From: an uncultured Myxococcales bacterium
GTDB lineage: Bacteria; Myxococcota_A; UBA9042
Assembly (NCBI GenBank): GCA_903955385.1
Contig: CAJBNH010000156.1
Span: forward strand, 1-53,328
Reading direction: 5' to 3'
DNA: 53,328 nucleotides
The position numbers and the translations under genes were made by a program. Below are positions 19,442 through 27,491 of this stretch, piece by piece (position 1 is the first letter of the stretch; each line of letters starts with the position of its first letter). The notes under the pieces are model-generated. The model ran no database searches. It was not told the DNA's origin and saw nothing but the letters and a program-made list of their open reading frames with translations.

Positions 19442-20662
19442 ATGATCCGCATCGGCCTTGCCGCTGTGCTTGCGTGCGCGTCGCTCTTGGCGGCCTGCAC
19501 CGCGCAGGTCGGGCTGCCCGCCGACGACTCCAAGGTCGCCCGGTATCCCATCGCGCTTGCCGCCAGTCCTGCGGGCGACCACTTGTACGTGCTGGGGGCG
19601 AACTTCGACCGCTCCTTCCGCTCGGGTGTCTTGCGCGTCGTCACGACTCAGGACGACACCTACGTGCCGGGCGTCCAGCTCGAGGTCCCGGGTTTCGGCA
19701 GCAGTCTCGCGTTGCAGCTGACGGGTGACGTTACGCCCACGGTGCAGCGGATCTTCGTGACGGCCCGTGAGGACGACTCGCTGACCACGGTCGATGTGAC
19801 CGGCCCGACGCAGCTGGGCTGTGGCAAGCCGGATGAGAACGGCCGCTGTGACTCCGCGCACCGTCTGGCGAATGCCGACACGTACCCGCTTGGCAACGAC
19901 CCGCTGGACGCCCACTTGGCCGTCGGTCCAGACGGACGGCTGCTGATGCACGTCGTGGCGACCAGCGATGGCAAGGTGACGATCCTGGACCTCTCTGGCG
20001 CGGCGACAGGAACGACCGCCGGTGTGCCGCACGAGGTCGACTCGTTGAACTTGGGTGCCGGCCTGTCGGCGTCCGCGACTTCTCCTTGGACTGGGCGGAC
20101 CTACGTCTCGGACACCCGGGCTCCATCGCTGCACGTCTACCGCATGGAGGCCACCGGCGATGCCGCGTCGCCGTTGCGCGCCGTGCGTGAGCCGTCGATT
20201 GCGCTGCCGTCCGCAGGCGTCACCGATTTTGGCCGCGACGTGGTCCTGTCCAGCGACGGAGCCAAGGCCTATGTGGCTTTGCGCAGTCCGAATTCCGTCG
20301 TCGTCGTCGACATCGCGCCCACGCGCCAGGGTCCGGCGCGCAACGTCGTGGTCGACGTGCTGGGGGTCGGTGCGCAGCCTGCCCAGCTGGCCGTGGCCCC
20401 GGTCGGACCGGAGGGTCGCGACCTTGTGTTCGTCAGCTGCTACGGCGAGGACACGGTGTGGGTGCTCGACCCGGCGCTTCGTTCGACCGTCGCCGTGATT
20501 CCGTTCGATTACGCGCCGTACGCGCTCACGACGGTGAACGTGCCCGGCCACGGCTGGCAGCTGTATGCGGCGCTCTTCAACCACCACGACATCGCTGTCG
20601 TCCCGATCGGCCCGTCTTCGGTCGGCCGGTTCACGGCGATCCACAACGTGAAGGCTCCCTGA
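19442..20662 (+). CDS. Lipoprotein with beta-propeller (YncE-like) repeats
   Basis: 406 residues from ATG 19442. An in-frame TTG at 19412 behind GGGGGTGG is an alternative start. A lipoprotein signal ends at L-A-A-C (about residue 18). The mature part shows repeated blades of the V-x-D-x-x-P and D-G-R-L-L-x-H-V-V type with A-Y-V-A-L-R-x-P-N-S-V-V-V-V-D near 285, typical of YncE/NHL-like propellers at the bacterial surface. Function unknown; such proteins are usually scaffolds or ligand binders. The next gene starts one base inside its stop (TGATG), and both are propeller-like lipoproteins, so they probably form one unit and may be ancient duplicates. Confidence 0.85.
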   Translation: MIRIGLAAVLACASLLAACTAQVGLPADDSKVARYPIALAASPAGDHLYVLGANFDRSFRSGVLRVVTTQDDTYVPGVQLEVPGFGSSLALQLTGDVTPTVQRIFVTAREDDSLTTVDVTGPTQLGCGKPDENGRCDSAHRLANADTYPLGNDPLDAHLAVGPDGRLLMHVVATSDGKVTILDLSGAATGTTAGVPHEVDSLNLGAGLSASATSPWTGRTYVSDTRAPSLHVYRMEATGDAASPLRAVREPSIALPSAGVTDFGRDVVLSSDGAKAYVALRSPNSVVVVDIAPTRQGPARNVVVDVLGVGAQPAQLAVAPVGPEGRDLVFVSCYGEDTVWVLDPALRSTVAVIPFDYAPYALTTVNVPGHGWQLYAALFNHHDIAVVPIGPSSVGRFTAIHNVKAP

Positions 20663-23268
20663 TGGCGAACTTCCGCACCCGCAGGCCCCTTGGCGTCCGC
20701 CTCGGCACGGGTCTCGGCGTCGTCGCCGCGCTCGCGCTGTCCGCGTGCACCAACCCGGTCGCGTCCAGTCCCGACGGGGTGAAGAACCCCCGCAGCCTCG
20801 CGCTCGTGTGTCTCGGCACAGACGGCGTGCGGCTGGATCTGGCTGATTGCAAATACGATTCCGGCGTGCGCGCGCTGGTCGGCTCGGGGGCAGAGGGGGC
20901 TGTCGCCATCGCCCACCCGTCTGGCGAAAAGTGGCTCGACACCGACCCGTCAGTGCCGGGCTACACGCCGCTGACGCTGGACGGGCAACCGGGTGCGATG
21001 GCCTTCGATGCCGTCACCAGTCAGGTGTACGTCGCGCTGACCGACACGCGAGAGATTGCCCGCGTCGACGTCGCAGAGCTCGCTGCCGGGCGCGTGAAGG
21101 TGCTGGATCGCACACCGCTTTCCTTCGATCCGGCGGGCATGGTGCTGGTCCACTTGCCGCAGCCCCGTCTCGTCATCGCCGACCCCGCCGGCGGCCGCCT
21201 GTGGACGATTGCCCCCGCTTCTCTGGGAGGCGATGCCTCACCCACCTCCGTCGACATCGGCGGCAGCCCCGCGACGCTGGCCCTTTCAGAGGCCACCGGT
21301 CAGGTCTATGTCGGCCACCTGCGCGAGGGCCATGTGACGGTCTGGGACCCCGCGACCAGCTCGGTCGTGTCCCGCATCTCGTTCACCGCCGCTTGCCAGA
21401 ACGGTCTCGACGACGACGGCGATGGCCAGGTCGACCGCGCGGACTCGGGTTGCGACAGCCCACTTGACCGCACAGAGGGCAACCCTGAGCTCGGGGCCCT
21501 GTGCGGCAACAACCTGGACGACGACGGCGACGGCCAAACCGACGTGGCGGACTTGGGTTGCGCGCCGACTCCGACCACCGACACCTGCCGCAACGGCGTC
21601 GATGACGACAGCGACGGCCTGACGGACTATCCGGCAGACCCCGGCTGCAACGGTTTTGGCGACGACAGCGAGTGGAGCGACAACCCCAGCTGCCGCGACG
21701 GCTACGACAACGATGGCGACGGCCAGACCGACGCGACAGACCCGCAGTGCGTCGGCACCCCCAATGGCGTCGAGGCCAGCGCCCCGGGCGGCCTGCCGGT
21801 CGGCGCCAACGACCTGCCGGGATGCGCCAACGGGACCGACGACGACGGCGATGGAAAGACCGATCTTGCCGACTCCGGCTGTTACAACCGCGCATCGGCT
21901 GGAGAAATTGCGGCATCGACCGACCCGCTGGCGCTGGTGACGACGACGTTTGGGGGCAAGTACGCCGTCGTGGCCGACCGCGCGCACCGCACGCTGTTCG
22001 TCATCGACACGGCCACCCGTACGCTGTTGCAGCCGCAGGTCGGCCAGACGACGCCGTTCGCCCGCGCTTCCCGGTTCGACTTGCGCGAGGGGCTGGCTGG
22101 CCTGACCGTGTCGCAGCTGCCTACCGCGCTTGGGCCGGTACGGTTGGGGACGCGCGACCTGATCGCCGTGGGCTTGTCGCCGGCCGGCTTGGTGTTCCTG
22201 CAGATCGAGGGAGAGGACGGCACCCGCAGCATCGGCCTGATCACCTCGAGTTCCGTCGCCAAGACCACGGCATCGCGGCCGAACCTGACCGTCGACAACG
22301 TGACGTTGGACATCGGTGCCCAGGCCCCCGCCAAATACGCGTCCCTTGGGTCGCTGACTGAGCAGAACAGCACTGAGCGCCGCTACTACGGCCTGCAGTT
22401 CACCGAAGAACAGACCCACCACCGCACCGAGACGTGGCGCTTCACCCGCGAGGGCGTGCTGCCGGGCGGCGAGCGGAACACGGGACGCTTCGTCAAGCCG
22501 TCCGAACTCCATGATCCGTATGGCGACTTCTGCCGGATGGGCGTTGTCGCGGGCGACACGGTCATTCTGCCGCGGACGGGCGCCCCGGCGTGCGGCGGCC
22601 TTGGGGAAGGGCCCGTGCAGTACCGTGTCACTGCGGTCCGCCCCGGCTCTTTGGACCTCGACCCCGCCAGTGGTCGCCGCGATGTGCCGGTCACGGCTGC
22701 CAATCAGACCAGCTGGGACGCCACGCTCGCGACCGCCGTGCCGCTGCCGGACCTGGGCTGCCTGCCGGAAGGCGGCGTGCATTACATCGTGCGTTCGCAG
22801 GGTTGGCTGGTGTCGGGCAGTCGCTCGGGTCTGCTCAGCAGCCGCGACTCGGTCGATGGTGCCTGCGCGGTCATTCCCGCCGACGAGCTGCAGGGTTCGC
22901 GCTTGCTGGAGCCGAAGCTGAAGGCCGGCGCCCAGCTTGCGACTTGTCCGCCCCTGAAAGCCGGTGTGCTGGACCCGGCGCTCGACTCGGTCACCCTGCA
23001 GCACGCGGTGTTCTCAGTGCAGCTGGTGCCCGGGTGCGTCAAGCTCGACTCGACGCAGCCGCCAGCTCTGCTTGCCTCGATCCGCGACGCGGTGTGGGCA
23101 GTCTCGGTGTCGTCCGGCTTCGCCGCGCGCGTGTCCGACGTGGGACCGGTGCCCGTCGCGTTGCAGAGCGGCCCGAGTCTGTCCCGCGTGTACGTCGTCG
23201 ATCAGGGCACAGGCACGCTGAGCTCGGTGACGATCAGCACCGGCGAGGTCGTGACCACGCTGCGCTAG
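20662..23268 (+). CDS. Propeller-like lipoprotein with an inserted array of Asp-rich calcium-loop repeats
   Basis: 868 residues. ATG 20662 overlaps the previous stop (TGATG) and has AAGG seven nt upstream. The lipobox is L-S-A-C (about residue 28). Residues about 45-240 and from about 410 on are propeller-like strands (Q-V-Y-V-A-L-T-D, Q-V-Y-V-G-H-L). Between them, residues 245-407 are five cysteine-bracketed modules of pattern C-x-N-G-x-D-D-x-G-D-G-x-x-D-x-x-D-x-G-C. The D-x-D-G-D run resembles calcium-binding EF-hand loops, and the paired cysteines suggest disulfide-closed loops. The C-terminal 400 residues have further beta structure and several cysteines. Probably a calcium-stabilised surface protein; partner unknown. 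Its TAG stop overlaps the TAG of convergent xseA. Confidence 0.85.
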   Translation: MANFRTRRPLGVRLGTGLGVVAALALSACTNPVASSPDGVKNPRSLALVCLGTDGVRLDLADCKYDSGVRALVGSGAEGAVAIAHPSGEKWLDTDPSVPGYTPLTLDGQPGAMAFDAVTSQVYVALTDTREIARVDVAELAAGRVKVLDRTPLSFDPAGMVLVHLPQPRLVIADPAGGRLWTIAPASLGGDASPTSVDIGGSPATLALSEATGQVYVGHLREGHVTVWDPATSSVVSRISFTAACQNGLDDDGDGQVDRADSGCDSPLDRTEGNPELGALCGNNLDDDGDGQTDVADLGCAPTPTTDTCRNGVDDDSDGLTDYPADPGCNGFGDDSEWSDNPSCRDGYDNDGDGQTDATDPQCVGTPNGVEASAPGGLPVGANDLPGCANGTDDDGDGKTDLADSGCYNRASAGEIAASTDPLALVTTTFGGKYAVVADRAHRTLFVIDTATRTLLQPQVGQTTPFARASRFDLREGLAGLTVSQLPTALGPVRLGTRDLIAVGLSPAGLVFLQIEGEDGTRSIGLITSSSVAKTTASRPNLTVDNVTLDIGAQAPAKYASLGSLTEQNSTERRYYGLQFTEEQTHHRTETWRFTREGVLPGGERNTGRFVKPSELHDPYGDFCRMGVVAGDTVILPRTGAPACGGLGEGPVQYRVTAVRPGSLDLDPASGRRDVPVTAANQTSWDATLATAVPLPDLGCLPEGGVHYIVRSQGWLVSGSRSGLLSSRDSVDGACAVIPADELQGSRLLEPKLKAGAQLATCPPLKAGVLDPALDSVTLQHAVFSVQLVPGCVKLDSTQPPALLASIRDAVWAVSVSSGFAARVSDVGPVPVALQSGPSLSRVYVVDQGTGTLSSVTISTGEVVTTLR
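21394..21882 (+). repeat. Five Asp-rich Cys-bracketed repeats (coding)
   Basis: Five units of about 20 residues (starting near codons 245, 282, 310, 345 and 388), each C-x-[ND]-[GN]-x-D-[DN]-[DG]-x-D-G and ending in G-C or Q-C. Linkers of 10-35 residues are Pro/Gly/Asn-rich. They interrupt a beta-propeller in the same protein. Confidence 0.8.
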
Positions 23269-24698
23269 GTCCGCCCGCTTTCTGGGGACTCGGCCAGCCG
23301 CACGCCCTCGACCCGGCAGTCCAGGCTGCCGTCGTTCAACAACACCTCGACCGGCACCCCGACCGCGACGCCCGCTGCCAGCTGCAGGGCCGCGCCGGTT
23401 TGCGCCTGCCGCACGATGGCATAGCCGCGTCGCAAGGCCGCCCGTGGGCTCAGCGCGGTCAACAGCTGCGTCTGGCGTCCCAGGGTCTCGCGGCGCCGGT
23501 CGACCAGCGTGTCGCCATGCCGCCGCAGCCGCGCAGTCAGCTCCTCCAACTCGCGGCGCAGGGGGGCCGCAAGGTCGGTCTGGTGCTGCAGCCGCAGTCG
23601 CAGACCGTCGAGCGTGCGCTGCTGAACCGCAAGTCGCCGCAGTGGGTGCGAGGCGTGCAGGCGGTGGCGCAGCTGGGCGTGCAGCTTCTGCGTGGCCGAG
23701 ATGCGACGCGACGTTGCGTGCGCCAACCGACGCGTCCGGTCCTCCAGCAGCATCGTGCGGGTGCCGGTGATGTCGCCGCCGTCGCCCAACCGCGCCAGCA
23801 GTCCCCGCAGCTCCTTGCGTTGGCTTGCGACGACACGAACCGCGCACTGACCGGCGCGACGTCGCAGCTGGGCCACGCGCTGCAGCAGCTCGTCCAACCG
23901 GGGCACCACACACTCAGCGGCGGCGGTCGGTGTGGGCGCGCGGGAGTCGGCGGCAAGGTCGGTCAGGACCGTGTCGGTCTCGTGCCCCACGGCGCTGACG
24001 ATGGGTGTGCGACAGGCGGCGACGGCGCGCACCAGCCGTTCTTCGTTGAAAGCCCAGAGATCCTCGATGGATCCGCCGCCCCTTCCCACGATGATGACGT
24101 CGCACAGGCCCGACCCGTCCAGCAGCTCGACGGCACGCGCCAGACTCTCAGCGGCGGCCTCGCCCTGCACCTTGGCGGGCGCCAGGATCACGCGGACCGG
24201 GAAGCGGTCGTTGAGGATCCGCAGCATGTCGCGCAGGGCCGCCCCACCTGTCGCCGTCGCCAGACCCACGACGCGGGGCAGAAAGGGCAGGGGCCGCTTG
24301 CGGTCGGCGTCGAACAAGCCCTCAGCGGCCAGCTTCACCTTCAGTCGCTGCAGCGCCGCCCACAGCGCACCCTCACCGGCCAACTCGATGCGCGTGGCAT
24401 TGAGCGCGTACGAGCCCCCCTGCACCCACACGTCCACACGCCCGGTGCAGACGACGTGCATCCCGTCGCGGACCTGCAGCGCAATCCGCGCAAGCGAGGT
24501 CCGCCACACCGTCACGCGCACCCGGCTGGTGGCATCCTTCAGCTCGAAGTACAGGTGACCACTGGAGATCTTGGCGTTGCTGACCTCACCCTCGACGCGC
24601 ACTTCGCGCAGCGGCTGCAGCAGCCCACGGACCTGCTCATTCAGATCGGTGACGGTCAGGGGCGCCGGCAACAGGGTGGGTGAGGCGGGGAAGTCCAT
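23265..24698 (-). CDS. xseA: Exodeoxyribonuclease VII large subunit
   Basis: 477 residues, normal for XseA. With XseB it degrades single-stranded DNA from either end to short oligonucleotides during repair. Residues about 14-110 form the OB-fold that binds ssDNA (V-T-D-L-N-E and V-E-G-E-V-S-N at the start). The catalytic domain has G-R-G-G-G-S-I-E-D-L-W-A-F-N (about 204-217) and S-A-V-G-H-E-T-D (about 236-243). The rest is an Arg/Leu/Gln-rich coiled coil. No obvious xseB is adjacent: the upstream neighbour is an unrelated membrane protein and downstream is the convergent lipoprotein gene, whose stop shares the CTAG. No strong ribosome site precedes the ATG. Confidence 0.96.
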   Translation of the reverse strand: MDFPASPTLLPAPLTVTDLNEQVRGLLQPLREVRVEGEVSNAKISSGHLYFELKDATSRVRVTVWRTSLARIALQVRDGMHVVCTGRVDVWVQGGSYALNATRIELAGEGALWAALQRLKVKLAAEGLFDADRKRPLPFLPRVVGLATATGGAALRDMLRILNDRFPVRVILAPAKVQGEAAAESLARAVELLDGSGLCDVIIVGRGGGSIEDLWAFNEERLVRAVAACRTPIVSAVGHETDTVLTDLAADSRAPTPTAAAECVVPRLDELLQRVAQLRRRAGQCAVRVVASQRKELRGLLARLGDGGDITGTRTMLLEDRTRRLAHATSRRISATQKLHAQLRHRLHASHPLRRLAVQQRTLDGLRLRLQHQTDLAAPLRRELEELTARLRRHGDTLVDRRRETLGRQTQLLTALSPRAALRRGYAIVRQAQTGAALQLAAGVAVGVPVEVLLNDGSLDCRVEGVRLAESPESGRT

Positions 24699-24749
24699 GC
24701 GGGCAGGCTAGCGCAGATGCTCGGGGTGCGCACCTCGGGGCCGACGCGT

Positions 24750-25631
24750 CTACAGCGCCGTGCCCGCGGGCTTGGGGGTGTCGGTCAGGTCCAGCGTCGC
24801 GCGCATCTTCGCCAAGTGTTCCTGGCGCAGGCGGAAGTGATTGCGGATCACGTAGTCGCGAAACGGGCTGACTTCACGGGCCATTTGGTCGGATGGATCC
24901 AGCGTGATGACCTGCGGGTTCTGTGCGTCGTCCACGGTGTCGGTCACCACCGCGGCCAGCAGGCGGCCGCCCCGCGCGCGCCGCTCCATCATCACGATGT
25001 CGCCGGGCTCGAAGCCGTCCCGCTGTCCGGGCAGCACGGGCACCGCCTCGGCAAACGACTGCAGCAGCACCGTCAGGTTCTCGTTCGTTACGGCCCGGCG
25101 GCGTTCTTCCTGTGTGGCAGCAGGACGGGTGGCCAGACCGTACAGGCGCGGCTCGCGAAAGCGGTGGCGAACCAAGGCGTTGCGCAGTGGCACCAGCTCG
25201 CTGACCGCGCGATCGACGAGGTCGAACGAGCTTCCCTTGCTGGCGCGCGGGTCGTCCTGGGGCAGCACGGTCGCCTGAACCTTGCGGGCCAAGTGGTCGC
25301 GCGCCGTCGACAACAGCCCCTGCACCACGGCATCCGAGCGCGAGAAGTCCGCGAGAGGTGGCGCGGCGTTGGCAGGGCCACCGGGAGCGGCCCGCGGCAC
25401 GACGGCGGCCGCACGCGCCGCGTCCTCGGTCGCCTTCCGGGCCGCGTTGGCCTCCTCATGGGTTGCGTCGCGGTGGGCGCCGCGGGCGATGTCGCCGCCG
25501 ATCACGTCGACCCAGAGCCAGGCGGAACCGCCCAGCGCCGCGAACAACGCGATCATCTGCAGCGACCACAGACCCTTGCGGCGTCTGCGGCTGGACCCCA
25601 GCACCGGTCCCTTGCGATACCAGTTCGCCAT
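24750..25631 (-). CDS. Membrane-anchored protein of unknown function, weakly DUF1287-like
   Basis: 293 residues from ATG 25631, chosen because GAGG lies four nt upstream; a TTG at 25646 would add five residues. The basic N-terminus (K-G, R-R-R-R-K) followed by a single hydrophobic helix (about 25-45) gives a type II membrane anchor with the rest in the periplasm. Residues about 50-90 are an Ala/Arg-rich linker. The folded part (about 95-290) ends with P-G-D-I-V, A-A-V-V-T-D, Q-V-I-T-L-D and R-D-Y-V-I-R-N-H-F-R-L. That order recalls the end of DUF1287/NlpC-like proteins, but no catalytic Cys is seen. It sits 51 nt before xseA and may share its transcript. Function unknown. Confidence 0.75.
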   Translation of the reverse strand: MANWYRKGPVLGSSRRRRKGLWSLQMIALFAALGGSAWLWVDVIGGDIARGAHRDATHEEANAARKATEDAARAAAVVPRAAPGGPANAAPPLADFSRSDAVVQGLLSTARDHLARKVQATVLPQDDPRASKGSSFDLVDRAVSELVPLRNALVRHRFREPRLYGLATRPAATQEERRRAVTNENLTVLLQSFAEAVPVLPGQRDGFEPGDIVMMERRARGGRLLAAVVTDTVDDAQNPQVITLDPSDQMAREVSPFRDYVIRNHFRLRQEHLAKMRATLDLTDTPKPAGTAL

Positions 25632-25836
25632 CCACCCTCGTCGCAAGGAGCTTTCGGGGCAGATCGTTGCACCCGAGGCTCTTGCGTGCGGCGGAGGTAC
25701 CGACCCGGGGATCCCGCGTCAACGACGAGATCGCAAGCTGGCGGAATTGTTCAATCCGCAAAATCCTTCGTGGGATCCGCCGGATAGCGAGGATCGCAAG
25801 CGATCGGAACGGCTGGACAAAATGGACTTATCCACA
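25632..25836. other. Spacer with DnaA box, six GATC sites and short inverted repeats
   Basis: The 196 nt between the stop of trmFO and the next gene hold no ORF. They contain six GATC sites (25662, 25710, 25729, 25774, 25792, 25802) and a ten-base direct repeat GATCGCAAGC (25729 and 25792). There is a 14-base GATCGC-AA-GCGATC palindrome (25792-25805) and a bulged stem GCGGA-A-TTG/CAA-TCCGC (25741-25759) in a relatively AT-rich patch. A perfect DnaA box TTATCCACA lies at 25828-25836, overlapping the trmFO stop codon. It may be a regulatory region or a DnaA-titration or origin-like site; one box is not enough to call oriC. Confidence 0.35.
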
Positions 25837-27240
25837 GGCTTCCACAGGCGGGACTTCGCTGGCGGGCTCCACGGAGATGCCGATGCGTCGCAGCCAGTCG
25901 GGCAGGTCCAAACGAGCGCGGTCGCGCATGCCGGCCTTGCGGTCGGCTTTGTTCGGCTTGCGTCCCACCACTGCGGGGTCCAGGGCGGGGAACAGGCCAA
26001 AGTGCACGTTCGAAGGCTGGAATCCCGACGGGCTACCCTCGCGCACATGGCGCAGCAACGCCCCCAGCGACGTGGTCGGCGACGGCGGCGGCAGCTCAGT
26101 TCCCCGCAGGTCGGCGGCCAGACGCGCCCCCACCCACAGCCCGCTCGCCGTCGACTCCAGATAGCCCTCGACGCCGGTGATCTGGCCGGCAAACCTGAGC
26201 TGCGGCGAGGACTTCAGACACATCGCCTCGTCCAGCAGCTTGGGGCTGTCCAGAAACGTGTTGCGGTGCACAGAGCCATAGCGCAGGAACTCGACCTGCT
26301 CCAACCCCGGAATCATCCGCAGCACCCGCCGCTGCTCGCCCTGCTTCATCTTGGTCTGGAAGCCGACCATGTTGTACGCGGTCTTGTCGCGGTTCTCGGC
26401 CCGCAGCTGCACGATCGCGTACGCCCAGCGACCGGTGCGCGGGTCGTCCAGGCCGGTGGGCTTCATGGGGCCGAAGCGCAGGCTTTTGGGCCCGCTCGCC
26501 GCGATCACCTCGATGGGCAGGCAGCCGGGAAAGTAGTGGGCGTCCTTCTCGAATTCCTCGGTCACCGAGGTCTCTGCCTGCAGCAGCGCGTCGATGAAGG
26601 CCAGGTACTGCACCTTGTCCATCGGGCAGTTCACGTAGTCGTCGCCGTCGCCCTTGCCCCAACGCGAGGCGCGAAACACCTTCTCTTCGTCGATGCTGGG
26701 CGCGTCCAGGATCGGCGCGATCGCGTCGAAGAAGCTCAGCCGCTCCTGCCCGGTCATCCGGGCGATGTCGGCCGCCAGCGCGTCGGACGTCAGCGGTCCG
26801 GTCGCGACCACCACGGGCAGCCTTTCGTCCAGGGGCAGGCGCTCGACCTCAGTCCGCACCACGCGAATCCGCGGGTGTCCGGCGATGTGGGCCTCGACAT
26901 CTGCCGAGAACTTCTCGCGATCCACCGCCAGCGCGTCGCCTGCCGGCACCCGGTGCACGTCGGCCAGCCGCAGCATCAGCGACCCCGCGCGCCGCAGCTC
27001 CTCGTGCAACAGTCCCACCGCATTTTCGGGGGCGTCCGAGCGGAACGAATTCGAGCACACCAGCTCGCCCAACCCGTCGGTCTGGTGCGCCGGGCTGCGG
27101 CGGTGTGGGCGCATCTCGACCAGCCGCACGGCGATCCCGCGCTCTGCGAGCTGCCAGGCGCACTCGCACCCGGCCAAACCGCCGCCGATCACGACAACCT
27201 GATCGTCTTGCGGGTTCCTGTCTTGCGTGTCCTGAGTCAC
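25828..27240 (-). CDS. trmFO: Methylenetetrahydrofolate-tRNA-(uracil-5-)-methyltransferase TrmFO
   Basis: 470 residues from GTG 27240, which has GGAGG four nt upstream; an ATG at 27261 has no ribosome site. TrmFO uses 5,10-methylenetetrahydrofolate and FADH2 to make m5U54 in the tRNA T-loop. The N-terminal V-I-G-G-G-L-A-G-C-E is the FAD-binding motif. Cys62 in V-C-S-N-S and Cys205 in N-C-P-M-D match the two functional cysteines of Bacillus TrmFO. A-S-G-P-K, G-P-M-K-P and the C-terminal G-I-S-V-E-P also fit. It lacks the long C-terminal domain of MnmG, so it is not GidA. It is divergent from the redox fusion gene and is the first gene of a minus-strand run with 24750 and xseA. Confidence 0.96.
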   Translation of the reverse strand: MTQDTQDRNPQDDQVVVIGGGLAGCECAWQLAERGIAVRLVEMRPHRRSPAHQTDGLGELVCSNSFRSDAPENAVGLLHEELRRAGSLMLRLADVHRVPAGDALAVDREKFSADVEAHIAGHPRIRVVRTEVERLPLDERLPVVVATGPLTSDALAADIARMTGQERLSFFDAIAPILDAPSIDEEKVFRASRWGKGDGDDYVNCPMDKVQYLAFIDALLQAETSVTEEFEKDAHYFPGCLPIEVIAASGPKSLRFGPMKPTGLDDPRTGRWAYAIVQLRAENRDKTAYNMVGFQTKMKQGEQRRVLRMIPGLEQVEFLRYGSVHRNTFLDSPKLLDEAMCLKSSPQLRFAGQITGVEGYLESTASGLWVGARLAADLRGTELPPPSPTTSLGALLRHVREGSPSGFQPSNVHFGLFPALDPAVVGRKPNKADRKAGMRDRARLDLPDWLRRIGISVEPASEVPPVEACG

Positions 27241-27379
27241 CTGGCCTCCGTGCGGGTCCATGCGTTGGGGGGCGTGATCCTCGCTGCCAGCGCTCGCCGC
27301 GGCAAGCGTTGGGTGCGCTGCGGGGCCACAAAGGAGGGAATACCGGGCAGAAGAATCGGTTTGCTTGGGGGCGGTCCGC

Positions 27380-27407
27380 TTGCGCCCGGGACGATCCGTC
27401 CTAATAT
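27380..27407 (+). promoter_or_regulatory. Candidate promoter for the redox fusion gene
   Basis: TTGCGC (27380-27385), 16 nt, TAATAT (27402-27407), 84 nt before ATG 27492. It is the most AT-rich hexamer in the 251 nt divergent gap with trmFO. An AAGGAGGGA at 27331 in the same gap is not followed by a start codon. Confidence 0.4.
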
Positions 27408-27491
27408 TTCCCGCGCGACGCGGCCCCGCCGCACCCGACTCCGCGCCCCCGACGGCCGCTTCGTCCGGTTCCCAGGACAGGAGATTCCCCC

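Noticed and set aside
25828-25836. oriC
   Set aside because: Only one perfect DnaA box, no neighbouring dnaA, dnaN, rpmH or parAB; kept as a weaker regulatory observation.
25828-27240. MnmG (GidA)
   Set aside because: Length (470) and Cys motifs match TrmFO; the long C-terminal MnmG domain is missing.
27331-27360. Small ORF after the AAGGAGGGA sequence
   Set aside because: No ATG, GTG or TTG at a suitable distance starts a frame of credible composition.
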